From Papiliotrema nemorosa (taxonomy: Eukaryota > Basidiomycota > Tremellomycetes > Tremellales > Rhynchogastremaceae), in contig JASKOT010000009.1 of NCBI GenBank assembly GCA_032158125.1, positions 558,001 through 622,000 on the forward strand: a stretch of 64,000 bases of DNA, in the 5' to 3' direction. Below the pieces are notes generated by a model, which was not told where the DNA came from, ran no database searches, and was given only the letters and a program-made list of their open reading frames with translations. Positions 34,247-46,512 of the stretch are shown here, one piece after another. Position 1 is the first letter of the stretch. The number at the start of each line of letters is the position of its first letter. Position numbers and translations under genes: made by a program.

Positions 34247-37200
34247 ATGAACATGTCGCAAGGTGACGACCAGAGGCAGCTCTCAGACGCAGAAAAGGTA
34301 TTCCACCACACGTCCCCTGCTAATCCTAGATCCGTCTGAAGCGTATCGCCCGACTGGGCACCCCTTCCACCCAACCCGCCCAAGCCGCATCCATCGAACC
34401 CACCCCCACCGCTCCCGCGCAAAACGCAGCACCTACACCTCCCCCTGTCGCCTCCTCGTCCAAGCTACCGACTAGTAACAGCACTTACAACAAACGCAAA
34501 ATCACCCCAGACCTCGCTTCTCGTCCGACCTCCACACCACCGGCCAGAGACTTGCCACAAGTACCATACAAGCAATGGGAGGAGAAGCAAATCTCCAGTG
34601 TATTCTCCGTCACCCTCGAGGCAAGTCACCTCTTCGTGGTGCCGCTTACCAAAGCGCAACGAGGCAGAGCGATCAAACTGGCAGCTGTGCTGGCTCAAAG
34701 ATCTAGCACAGGAACTCACGGAAGAGAGTATGGATCGACATGACAAAGCTGACCCTAGATGTGCCGCTCACCACCACACGGGTCATTGCCGATCGACTCT
34801 TGATCGCCCGCCTACAGCTTCAACCAGACGATCTTTCGTACGTTGAACACTTTTGCCCTGCTAAAAATGTAGCTCTCCAGATCAAATGACGATCCTTGCC
34901 GGTTTACCAACAGACGAGACAGTCTTTGAATACCTCACGGGATGTTGGAAACGACTCTATCTCGCGAACCGAGCCTTTAATCGTCTAGTAAGCGAGTCCT
35001 TTTGCTCAACTCACGCCAGTCATACGGCGAGACCGACAAGCCGACCTGGCAAGGCACTTTTGAATCTCTACGAACTCTCTTGATCAGCTACATTGGCTTG
35101 ACACTGCACGACCCTACCATGTTTCCGCAGCCAAGATCGTGCGTCTCCACATATTCTAGCGCTGATTCAGACGCCCTCTGGGTCCCGCCGAATTCCTGCC
35201 CATCCTACTCGGACTCAGTCCCGCCTCGGCAGATCCCTTGACCGCGACCACGGCCCCCACACCCAAAAACGCCATTGACCCCTCGGATCTGCTGACATTC
35301 CTAAACGACCTGGCCGTATACACGGATCAAGACCTCTCCGAAATACTCTCTCCCACTTGCAGTCTGCTGTTTCAAGAGTTTTTCCGCATCGAGCCCACAC
35401 CCGATATCACGGGCAACGACTGGCGACGATACCTGGGCGCCGTGTCTATCCTCATACAGGTCAAAGCAATCGCTGCAACGGTTTGTGTAATTGGATACCT
35501 CGGCTGACCTCAGTTGCCGGCATTGGACATTTGGATGGCGCCCAATGTGACAGCTCCCAAGCTAGAGTGGCAGTCGCTACTGGGCCCATTGACCAGACTC
35601 AGCGTTTACCCGCGGGAATTTGTGAGACTTTACGAGACTGCAACTGACCCTAGGGCATCTGGAAGACCTATTTTTCCAATCCTACCGAACGCAAGGTCGA
35701 TGACATGGATGCCAACAAGTCGAATCTGCGCCATACACTAGTATCCCTTCAAGTATGGCTCCTCCAACGCCCACAACTAATCGCAGACCACCATGTATCA
35801 GATCTACAACTCGATCGTCCGAGCATCTCCCAGCGCCCGAGAAAGCGTGCTCAGCTTTTTCGCCTTGGTAGTCCGCCTCAACGCGCGCCGAGCTGGGATG
35901 AGCATTCAATCTTCATTAGTATCATCAGACGGCTTCATGACCAATCTTCAAGTCATTCTGCTCAAACTCTTCGAACCGGTCATGGACGTGGCGTTCACAA
36001 AAGTGCGTGCCTTCAGCCGACTGCACTAATCTCAGCTCGACAAGATTGATTCGGATTACTACCGCTCCAGCAAGCGGATTGACATTTCCGATGAAACGCG
36101 CATCAAGGCGACCAAGGAGCAGATCGATGCCTACACTAGCATGCAAGGTAGACGATATTCTGGTCAAGCTAACATCAGTGGACAAGCCGGAACCCAATTT
36201 CATCTCAGATCTCTTCTTCCTCCTCGCCGCCTTTCAGCATCTCGGCCTGAACAAGACCATCTCCACTCGTGTAAAGGCCGAGAAGAACATCTCGGACATT
36301 GAAAAGGAGCTCCAGAGAGCCGAGGCAGCTCGAGCCGACTGGGCAGGGGTGAGCACCTCCCGTGAAGATCGCTCATGACAGAATGCCGCACTCGAAGCGC
36401 AAGGCGAGGCGAGTATACAAAAGCTCAAAAACGATCTAGCCACCCTACACGCGTCCATTCACGCATACGATACTCAACTGCTAGATCCCACTTTGACTCG
36501 TCTGAACCTCGACTATACAACTTTCACCATGACATGGATGATCCGACTGGTCGACCCCGCGCATCGCCATCCTTCGCCTGCGATACAGCTCCCTCTCGCC
36601 CAAGCTCCGCCAGAATTCAGTATGCTTCCAGAATATTTCGTCGAAAACGTCGCCGAATATTTCGAATTCATCGCGCGATACGACCCGATGCTGCTGGAAG
36701 ATGCGGACAAGGACATTCTCATCACCTTTGTCCTCGTCTTTCTGACTCCGAGCTTCGTCAACAACCCGTTCCTCAAGGCGAAATTAGTCTCTGTAAGTCT
36801 ACTGCGCACTTGTCGCTCACATTAGATCCTTGCTCTCGGGCTCTACCCTGCAGGCCGCTATTCCAAGGGCATGTTATTCGATCGACTCTGCAATCTCCCA
36901 GTGTCCACCGCTCATCTTATGCCGACCATCATCCGTTTTTTCATCGGTAGGTCTCTGCCTGTGCATCATCTAACAGCAGACGTTGAATTCACGGGTGGCC
37001 ATACTCAGTTTTGGGACAAATTCAACTTTCGCCGGGATATGAGCAGAATTTTCAAGACGCTCTGGGGAAATCCCCTCCACCGAGATGCCTTTCTCAGAGC
37101 TCGACAGTAGGATATTGTGCAGTTGGCCATGCTGACCACAGTGACGACTTTGATCAATTCATCAAGTTTGTCAATATGCTGATGAGCGACACTACTTTCC

Positions 37201-38111
37201 ATTTGGAAGAATCTTTGACAAATTTGGCCCAAGTCAACCAACTACGTACGCGACAAGCCGAGGAAACAGGACTGGACCAGAACCAGCGTCAAGATATCGC
37301 CAGCCAGTTGGCTCAAGCAGAACGATCAGCGCCGTTCCACACGGCCATGGGTCTGGACCATGTCGAGTTGATACGCGATTTCACCGCGACCACACGAGAG
37401 CCATTTGTCACGGCTGAAATCGTCGACCGACTTGCAGCTGTAAGTGCTCCAAATCGAAAAGGGCTCATCCCTGAGACTCTCGACGAGAATCTGTCAGTGT
37501 TGGTCGGACCGCGAATGCAGGACCTTCGTATGAACGACCCGGAGCGATTCAGCTTCAAACCAAAGCGATTGCTCGCTGGCATCGCGCAAATCTATCTCAA
37601 TCTCTCCAAAGAGGTTGCTTTCGTACGAGCCGTTGCAAATGACGGACGAAGCTACAAAAAGGAGCTCTTTGAAAGATTTGCACGGATCCTCAAGCATCGG
37701 GCCATCATGACCGATGACGAGATTGCGGGCATTGTGTCCTTTACCGACAAGGTGGAGGACATGCTAACCACCATCAAGATCGAGGATGAGAGAGAAATAC
37801 CCGATGAATTCCTCGGTGGGTGGCCTCTTTTAATTCCGCTGATCGTAGATCCCCTGCTCTCCACATGTGGGTCATGCAAAAGACCAAGCTGATTTTAGTG
37901 ATGAAAGATCCGGTAATCCTGCCCATGTCCCGTGTCACCGTCGACAGATCCACCATCCGGACCGCATTGCTGTCCTCGGACAAGGACCCTTTCAACAACA
38001 TGCCGTAAGTGATTTTGCAGAACAGGACTTGACGGCAGACTCAAGCTCGAAGATTGTATCCCTGACGACGATTTACGAGGCAAGATTGATGTCTGGCTCG
38101 CCCAAGCCTGA
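34247..38111 (+). CDS. UFD2, U-box ubiquitin chain elongation factor (E4)
   Basis: Many short exons. N-terminal blocks include [18 protein letters not shown] | [21 protein letters not shown] and [13 protein letters not shown]; the core has [59 protein letters not shown] and [15 protein letters not shown]; the C-terminal U-box runs [26 protein letters not shown] and ends IDVWLAQA. Ufd2 extends ubiquitin chains with Cdc48/p97. Intron 34621-34654 has a GC donor. The stop is 11 bp from that of the PIG-U gene (convergent). Confidence 0.95.
34621..34654 (+). other. GC-AG intron in UFD2
   Basis: The 34-nt intron starts GCAAGT and ends TACCAAAG. It joins SVTLE to [11 protein letters not shown], the conserved Ufd2 core; no GT donor gives this frame. 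Confidence 0.85.
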
Positions 38112-38122
38112 TATTGTATGCA

Positions 38123-39458
38123 TCACAATGTAGCCAGCTGTACAACTTCGCGATTTGGCAAGGCGACGGTCTTGAAAGGCAACTTGAGTGCCGCACCGAG
38201 AACGTCTACAACCGCCAAACTGGCATTGAGACCGTAGACCATTGTCGCAGCGTAGAAGAAATTCGCATTTCCTGCGCCCGTGAGGAGCCACAGTGAATGG
38301 AGGAGCGGCAGAAGAATGGCTGTGTACAGGTGAACACTAGTAGTGAACAGGGGATGGCGCAGATCTGAGATTAGTTGCCAACCATGACGGGTTATCGTAC
38401 CGGATGTTATCTCTGGAAAGCAACTAAGCAGGCCGATCCACGCTGCGTGATCTCCGAGCTGGGGGTAGCTCTTCCACGTGCTGGAGATGCCGAGTAGCAC
38501 GAGGATACTGACCTGCGCCGAGTCGGAGAAGCGTAGACACAGGGGAGCAAGGTAGATGGCATTGTGCAGTTGGAAGACGCCCAGGAAAAACGGTCGAAAG
38601 TGGTCAAACATCTCGGTGAAAAAGTACCACCACATGCCTACATTGGGCGTTAGATCGGTGACAGAAAAGCTGTTCGTCAGTGGCTGACATGGCAGATTCG
38701 CACATTGTTCCCCAGGCGTTGGTTGCCCAATTACGTCCCAGCTGTCGTATGAAAAAGATTGAAAGGCCCGAGAGGGCCAGTAGATATGCTGATGCTCCGA
38801 CTTTGGGCCGCGAGATCGACCTGAGAATGGGCACCAGCAGAGTCATCGGATATAGCGTACAGTGCGTCGCGACCGCAAGAAGTCCACACGCGACGATGGG
38901 GGAATCTGTAGTGAGCTCGATTCGCTGGTGCCCGCGAACCTCTTGCAGCTGCGCTGATCGCGCCCAGCACAAGCGCATTGTCGATGGCAGTGGTCGACTT
39001 GGCAATGCACGTGGCGATGGCATAAGGGTTCAACATGTACGCCGCGGCGACGGTCAGTCTGCGAGAGGAAGATCCTCGTCGGCATGTCCAAAGATTCAAG
39101 AGTGCCCATGTCGAGATGCAATCTGCTAGAATGAAGAGGAGAGGGGAGAAAAGGGGAGGTACAGCAGAGAAGAGGTAGAGATGAAAGGGTGACTGGGATC
39201 AACTCGGTACAGCTTCAGCCCTCTTACATGGAAGAACACTCCGCCATCGTATGCATCACTCCCACGACGATGAACAAAGATGCCCTCTTGGACTACGAGC
39301 GGTCAACAAAGAAGCATGCGTGACTCACGATGCCTCCAACTTGTCAAGGGTGTAGACAACTCTGGCCGAGACTGCAAGAGAGATTGAGCTTGAGGATGGT
39401 AGATGAGCAACGCTCGAAGCAGGATCCCAGATGCGGCAATGAGAGCCAAGGATGGCAT
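38123..39458 (-). CDS. GPI transamidase subunit PIG-U/Gab1
   Basis: Multi-exon polytopic membrane protein. The start MPSLALIAASGILLRALLIY is followed by STPLTSWRH, QEGIFVHRRGSDAYDGGVFFH, VAAAYMLNPYAIATCIAKSTTAIDN, a multi-helix middle, then WWYFFTEMFDHFRPFFLGVFQLH, the family signature thought to contact the lipid anchor. PIG-U is part of the ER complex that attaches GPI anchors to proteins. Its start lies 205 bp from the divergent PKA gene. Confidence 0.93.
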
Positions 39459-39551
39459 TGGGCAGTCTGGGTCGAACAAGTCGAGAATTCAACGGTCAGT
39501 TGGGGGAAAGAGGAGAGCGTATTACCCCTTTCGGGTCGTATTCGTCACCAC

Positions 39552-39560
39552 TTTATATAA
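39552..39560 (+). promoter_or_regulatory. TATA-like box upstream of PKA1
   Basis: TTTATATAA about 104 bp upstream of the PKA start codon, within the shared promoter with PIG-U. Confidence 0.4.
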
Positions 39561-39663
39561 GCTCAGCCACCACTGGTGATCGACACGGCACCACCACCCT
39601 CCCCACCTTCCAGAACTACACAAAGGAGACTGTCACCTATCACACACACACGTCTCGAGGACA

Positions 39664-41413
39664 ATGTTCGCAAAGGTGTCTGACAAGTTTCATCATCGCA
39701 AGCAGCAATCAAAATCCACCAATATTTCCACCGCTACCCCATCCAACCCCTCGTCACCGGCCCCGGCTTCATCTGTAACCTCTCCCGCCGGTTCCCCTGT
39801 TCGTCAGTTGCAACAACAATCTCAGCAGCAACCGCAAACACCTCTGCCACCGCCCATCGTAGCCCCTGCTACTCCTATGGAGGGCATTGAAAGGTATGCT
39901 CCACTCGATAGCGTCTACTCATGCCCAGTACGACGACCCAATCATCGTTTGCCGGTTCTTCCGCGAGTTCCTCCCTCTCCACCGTCCCCGCTCAGGCACG
40001 TACCCTGTCGTCTGCTCTCGGCGTCTCCAATCAGCCTCAGCGAAACATGAGTGTCGAAATGGCCGACGTTTCGGGGCTCAACTTGGACGGCGAAGACAGA
40101 ATCAGGGAAAAGGCGCGTGAAGCGCAGGAACAGGCAGTGGCTGCACAAGCAAACTTGCACCACGCGACGCAGCAAGCTCGAGTCGCAGCTATCAATGCAG
40201 CGGCTACTCAGGCAGCTCTCGACGCATCGAGTATCAAACCAGCTGAACCAGCTATCCGGAGGACAGCGGGTCGATATGCCTTGGCCGATTTCCACATCGA
40301 GCGGACGTGAGTACAAGGGATGGATCAGTATAATTGACGTTCAGCCTCGGCACCGGATCTTTCGGACGGGTGCACTTGGTCAGATCCAGACACAATGGGA
40401 GATTCTACGCCGTCAAGGTTCTCAACAAAGAAAAGGTCATTAAAATGAAGCAGGTCGAGCACACCAATTCAGAGAGGGAAATGCTGGTGAGAGTAAGGCA
40501 CCCGTTCTTGGTCAATCTGTGGGGCACATTTCAAGATGTCAACAACCTCTACATGGTCATGGACTTTGTCGCCGGAGGTGAACTGTTCAGCCTATTGCGA
40601 AAATCTCAAGTGAGTCCGGCCCCTTGACGATAACTGACCGCAGCGATTCCCTAATTCGGTAGCCAAGTTTTATGCTGCCGAGGTAGCCCTAGCCCTCGAT
40701 TACCTACATTCTCTAGACATCATCTACCGAGATCTCAAGCCGGAAAACCTCTTGCTTGGCGCAGACGGACACGTCAAGGTGACTGATTTCGGATTCGCCA
40801 AACATGTGCCGGACATTACATGGACCCTTTGTGGGACCCCTGACTACCGTGAGCTGTCTCTCGAACCTCAAACTGACAGTAGTTGCGCCAGAAGTTGTTC
40901 AATCAAAGGGCTACAACAAGAGTGTTGATTGGTACGCACTTGGTGTCCTGATCTTTGAAATGCTTGCTGGATATCCACCCTTCTTCACCGAAGATGGCAA
41001 CCCGATGAAGCTGTATGAAAAGGTAAGCATCTCAGGTCAATTCAGGAGACTCATTGCTTCAGATCATTGCAGGCAAAGTCAGGTATCCGACCTACTTTGA
41101 TGCGCTGGCCAAGGAGCTTTTGAAGAACTTGCTCGTGGGCGATTTGTCCAAACGATACGGAAATTTGCGAGCAGGATCATCGGACATCTTTGCTCACGGC
41201 TGGTTTGCCGAGGTTGATTGGGACAAGCTCTACCGCAGAGAAATACCGGCGCCTTATGTGCCCAAAATTGCTGGCGAGGGAGATGCCTCTCAGTGAGTCT
41301 GCCGAGCGATACTGCGGCTGATCCCCAGGTTTGACCGATATCAAGAGGCAGACGTTAGTGAATATGGAAAGACGGGTACTGGTCCATACGATCACTTCTT
41401 CACCGAATTCTGA
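39664..41413 (+). CDS. cAMP-dependent protein kinase catalytic subunit
   Basis: Multi-exon. A 200-residue low-complexity N-terminus (Gln/Pro/Ser/Ala-rich, with an Ala-rich coiled coil [19 protein letters not shown]) precedes an AGC kinase domain: [16 protein letters not shown] (Gly loop), [11 protein letters not shown] (Lys), [11 protein letters not shown] (catalytic loop), [18 protein letters not shown] ... [27 protein letters not shown] and the C-terminal tail FDRYQEAD ... [10 protein letters not shown] ending in the FxxF hydrophobic motif. This matches Pka1-type kinases, which in Tremellomycetes control capsule, mating and stress responses. Confidence 0.95.
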
Positions 41414-41851
41414 GCCAAATTGTATGATGCATGCCCGCGTTATCTCTTGCGATGAAGCTGAGAGGCGTGAGCCTATGTCTCCAGCGCGCCTAATGGAGTG
41501 TTCCAAAGCGGAGAAATCGTGTGTGACTTCTATCATCGACTTTGCTCATTGAGGTACCCGTCATCACGAGATTGCTGTTGCTTTCGAGGTGTATCATGGA
41601 GCAGAGAGTATACCCAGACTCGACATATGTTGATCGACGAGCAGTGGGTCAATGCGGTCGAGGTCGACTAGTCGAGCATCCGATAGGTATCGATTGCTTG
41701 ATGACCCAACCCGCTACATTTTCATCGTAAACATACAGCGAATTCACCAGTAGCACGAGTACCTGTAAATCGTCCGCTACATCATGGACAGAATGTGACA
41801 TGCAATGTACGGTCACGTTTCCGAACAAGCTTGTGCACCATCCATCTACAA
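41414..41851. other. Convergent 3' intergenic region
   Basis: Lies between the stops of the PKA and Pol kappa genes. Open frames are short with no motif. No RNA gene or repeat seen; probably two 3' UTRs. Confidence 0.5.
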
Positions 41852-44113
41852 CTACGCCTTCTTCAGCCAATCCATCATCGACACTTGCTTTGCGCCGCTC
41901 TTGGTCTTGGTGTCTATCGCTTTTTCATTCAAACACAGGTCGAGATGCCGGTTGATGTCATCGTTGGATCGACCCCGGAGCGATTTTGAGCATATAGGAC
42001 AACTTGCCCCTTCTTCAGGGGGGTCGTCCGTCTCGCTGTTTACAGCATCATCCTTGTCTAGGCGCGAAAGTTCAGTCTCGCTCTCCTTGTGTTCAAGAAA
42101 CTATCGTTGGCACCTCATTCTGTGGATACATACTTTCTTCATACCACCCTCGACGGTCAGATCCCGTAAGGTGGAAAGACGTATACCGAGAAGACGAATT
42201 TTCAAAGGAAGTTCTCGTCGCAACAAGTCTTCGGCAATCTGACATAAGCGCCTGACCGAGGGCGTACTCACGGGTAAGATTTCCTCAGTCTTGGATATGA
42301 AACGCTTCAACGACTGGGCTCGAGTTTTATCTGCATCAGCGGAGAATCAAGTCTCACATACTCTCAAAGGTGTGCAACTGCGTTTAGATTTTGGCCAGAT
42401 CGTCGCTCACCTTGTACTTTACTGTCACGGTTTTCCCGGCATATTGCAACTTTTCAAGATCCCTTCCCAATTCTACAGCTATCTCGCGCAATGTCTCAAC
42501 TATATCCTGATCATCCGTCTTGTCGCGGAACGTCCTGTCATCAAAATCGAGTCACCGATGGTCGCGCACCGTTCCACACCAACGCTCTTCCGTTCCCCGC
42601 GTTTGCCGGGTGCCACGTCGTTATCCGAGATTCCAAGATGCGCTTTGCTACGGTCAGCGCCATGACAAGATTCCCTTACCAAAGACCCCGAAACCCGAAC
42701 CAATGGTCCATCACCATGAGCTCAACGCGGCGGGTCCAAATGTCGCCGCAAGTCTGACGTCAGCCGTTTCGTTCGACAGATACCTACTTCGACACCCAAA
42801 CCCTCGAGACATCTCTCGGTCACCCTTCCAAAGCCAGGTATCTTCCGGACGGGCAAATTACGCATGAATTTGATGATCGCAGAGCGTTCCCGCTCGAGCT
42901 CAAACTGACCGTTCGGCTTGTTCTTGTCTGAACAGATCCGTTCGTCAGCATGACCCCCTCGAAGCCTTACTTTGGCGAGCATGCGGTTCGGCGCAATACC
43001 TGCAGAGATGGTGAGAGAAGTCTTGGCCACGACTTCCGCTCGAATTTGCGTGACCACCTCGGCCGCTGTCATGTCGTGCTCCAACATGTATGGGGTGATA
43101 CTGTTGGTAAGCTAGGTTGATCCACCCACTCACTTCAAATACCCCTCATCAAGGCTGGCCATCATGAGATTCTCGTCATACTGCATAAGTTTCGTACAAT
43201 CTATACCTACCTGTATCAAAATTTCTCGGACCGATTTCGAGGCAGCGATGTACAGGTCGAAATGCAGCGGTGTTCTTTCCGTCAGTCAACGCGAAGACTC
43301 GCCTCACAAGATAATGTGCGGGCACAGCTTCTTCGCAATGAAACCTGCCATGCCTGATCGACAACCGAATGCACGTGCTTCATACTGGGATATTAGCCGG
43401 AAAATAGGATCTGCATACGGATGCAGTCGTCAGGACCCCTTGTCCGACTCCGAACGCTTTGCCCTTGAGGGACGGATCGCGCTGCACTTCGACCGAGGCG
43501 TACAGACATCAGTACTCACTCCGGTACGGACTTACAAAGGCATCCATATCAACATGAACGATCACCTGGGACAGATCCCGAGTGGCCTCAACCTCGGTCA
43601 ACTGGGATGAGCTCAACCGCCCAAGTACACCCACAATCCTCTGAGCTTCAGAGTCGAGTCTGGCAACACTGGCTTGCTTCACGAGTTCATCGCGCTATAG
43701 TGAGTGAAAACGTCGAGAACCTTGTTCACCTTGGATTGATACCAAGCTATTTTCTCGTTCAAGACTACGCTTAGGACGAACGCCATCATCAAACTCACTT
43801 TCATCCTTGCGCACCTGATTATTGTAAAATCTGGGTCGTCAGGGTGATCCCCATCATTTCTTACTTGGAGCCCTGATGTAAGCACGAGAAAGAAAGGACA
43901 GCCTACCTTGGAGGCTTCGGCAATAATGCGATTGATTTCTATCGTCAGGTGTTCACCTTATGCGCACCACCCACCCGTTTGATCGCGCTTTAGACCAGCT
44001 TTGCCCACACTTGGTCCCGCCAAACTTCTCTCAAAGTCTCTACGTCGCTTTTCAATCATCACCTCGTCCTCATTGTCGCCTGTCTCCAAAGTCTTACGCT
44101 TGCCCAGCGACAT
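41852..44113 (-). CDS. DNA polymerase kappa (DinB/Y-family)
   Basis: Many small exons. The N-terminus is MSLGKRKTLE ... RSLAGPSVGKAGLKRDQT, the eukaryotic Pol kappa N-clasp lead-in. Downstream are KAFGVG, FGCRSGMAGFIAKKLCPH, the palm motif SLDEGYLK, HDMTAAEVVTQIRAEVV, LTISAGIAPNRMLAK, then VRKIPGFGRVTERCLEGLGVE and a little-finger segment RLLGIRLSTLRDL. The end has a UBZ-like finger (CPICSKSL ... HLDLC) for ubiquitinated PCNA. It bypasses minor-groove lesions. The stop was set at the end of the conserved C-terminal frame (MMDWLKKA). Confidence 0.88.
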
Positions 44114-44275
44114 GGAGAGACATGTAGAGTGGATACGGTCGCATCGACGATTGATGGCGCTTGTTGTGACACCCACTGTGGAGCCCCTCGTCGCTGCCGA
44201 AAGCTTCGTCAACCTCGCTGTGTCGATCAGCTTTTCCTTCAATCCCACCGTCGCAACGCCTGTCTATCCCCTGCG

Positions 44276-46174
44276 ATGCCTCCACGCAGGAACAACGGAA
44301 CAGGAAGCGGGGGAGGTATCAGAGGTCCAGCCTCAGCCCTCACATCCTTTCTAGCTGTAGGTCTCTCGTCAGGGGCATAACCTCATCAGCAGGGTTTAGG
44401 CGTAGAACCACCTTCACGTCTCACAACATGGGGCGACACATCTGCTCTCAACATGCAGGCCGCACCTCCAGTCGATCCTGCAGCAGTAGTGACGGCGCAA
44501 AATGTGGAAGCTGGTCCCAGTGATCTGTCTGTAGGTACGAGCTGAGTTTCGAGGTGCTCATGCTAGCCCCCAAGAAAACGGGCTCGAGCCTCTTCGATCA
44601 ACTCTGACGATCTCGATGCGCCATCCACACCTGCCGATATCAGATCGGGTGAGAGATTGAAAGCTGTCGGCGAGTTCATGATCTGCTCCGAGTGCACAAA
44701 CCGGTTCACAGTGGTACGCTTGCTCCCGTCTGTAAATGACTCACGCAGACTGCATACACTAAAGAACACCCTCGTCACCCTTCGACTTACCTCTGTGTGA
44801 ATTGCTGCTACGCACTCGGCATGGATCCTTTCGAAAAGCCCAAAAAAGCCAAAGTGAAGCCCACCAAAAAGGAAGACCGAGCCAAGATCACTCACTATGA
44901 GACCTTACGAGGTGCTCCCTCGCTCGGCGATTTATGCATCAAGGTGAGCTCAAACCGGTTCTCCATACTGAACCCAGATGATCGGCAGCTACATTGAGGA
45001 TGTGGAGCAGCTGGGCGACATCGGAGGAGTCAACATGGACAAGGTCTGCCGTATCATATCGAAATACCGAAAATTGTTAGCCTCCACGATATCCCTTGTG
45101 CTAAACTTGTAGAACTCCCGAGACAGCGCCCCTTTTCTATTCGACTGCACGAGAGGAGCTCGCAATGTACGACTGCACAGGCAAGTCACTCGACATTGTA
45201 CACTGCTGAATTGCCAGCCCTCGCCCACACGTCATTTGTCGCCTTGGCAAGGCTTTGTCCTAATCTCAAATCGCTCCGTCTGGATTACTGCGGCCAGCTC
45301 TCCACCGAGGCAGTCAAAGAATGGTCTCAGACCCTTCGACTGTCCCATCTGGAGCTCCTCGGCCCATTTCTGGTCCGCAAAGAAGGGTGGATTGAAGCCC
45401 TTCAGTCGATGCCTCTGCGCGCTCTTCTGATCACCCAGTCACCTCGCTTTGATATGGAAGTAGCAACAACGCTGGCTAGCAGCTGCCCCAATCTCACAGT
45501 TCTTCGCCTAGCCGAGGTAGGACAGCTCACGGACGCTATGCTCCCTGCGCTGTCTTCCTTGAACCAGCTCACCCATCTCGATCTGTCCTCCCCTGGTGCA
45601 CCATTCACAGATGACGCGGTAACTGAGCTGTTGGCGTCCATTGGAAGCAAGCTCGTGACATTGAACCTGTCGCAAACAGGGCTCACAGACGACGTGTTGC
45701 CCGCAATCGCGAAATGTTCGGCCTTGCAGCATCTGTATCTGAACGATCTGGATCTTTCGGACAATGCCTCGGCCGCATTATTGTTGGGTTTGTCTCCGGG
45801 ATTGGTGACAATCGAGCTGGGACAAGCCCACAAGCTGAAAGAGAAAGCGCTCTCCGGTTTGCTCAAGCATTCTCGGAGCTTGCACCATGTGAATATTTCT
45901 GGGTGGAAAGATGTGGATGCGACGTCGATATCAAAACTCAAGGAGTGTAATGCTCTGGTCACGCTGGATATCGGTTGGTGTCGAGAAGTTACCGACTTTA
46001 CCCTAAAAGACATCCTGGATTCGTGCAGCCAAATTGAGCTAATTCGAGTTTGGGGTGAGTTTGGCACCTGTTCGATGGTGTGCATACTGATGGCCAGGCT
46101 GCAACCAGCTCACCGACGCTGTGCCCCGCAAGAGGGGAGTGCGAGTCGTCGGTATCGAAACTCACGCCATCTGA
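44276..46174 (+). CDS. RAD7, nucleotide excision repair LRR protein
   Basis: Multi-exon. A Gly/Arg-rich, Ser-rich N-terminus leads to a zinc-binding pair FMICSECTNRFTV ... YLCVNCCYALG, then HYETLRGAPSLGDLCIKMIGSYIEDVEQLGDIG, the F-box-like entry of Rad7, and about twelve leucine-rich repeats (LKSLRLDYCGQLSTEAV, LTVLRLAEVGQLTDAML, LVTLDIGWCREVTDFTL). It ends GCNQLTDAVPRKRGVRVVGIETHAI. Rad7 with Rad16 forms the GG-NER factor 4 for repair of nontranscribed DNA. Confidence 0.93.
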
Positions 46175-46512
46175 GGGTGGTTATAGACACTCGAACGTTA
46201 TGGTTCTTTTTTTTTGTCTGTGACTCAAAGCCTTTTCCTTGCTCGTACTTTGACAACGTAGAAAGAAGTTGCCACCTTCTGTAAGATTCTAGCACTATTC
46301 GCCACCCGCCCTCGATGTATTATACCCTGTTGAATTGATTCGCCACCCGATGCGAAGAGAATTGGGAGAGGCGAAAAAAAAAAAGAAAAAGATATTGTCA
46401 TAGGGGAAACAACTGCTCGTCGCTTTCTTCCCAACACACACTCTCAAAAGGGTCCCATCTTCGTCCCAGCTTTCCCGATCCTCCTCCATACCAAACCTCT
46501 CTTCCACTTGCA
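46175..46512. other. Intergenic promoter of mitochondrial Hsp70
   Basis: Contains an A-rich tract (about 46373-46391) and scattered GAA/TTC triplets, but I could not find a clean array of three alternating GAA/TTC units that would justify calling a heat-shock element. No coding region. Confidence 0.5.

Noticed and set aside
46175..46512. Heat-shock element upstream of mitochondrial Hsp70
   Set aside because: GAA and TTC triplets occur but not in the regular alternating 5-bp spacing needed.
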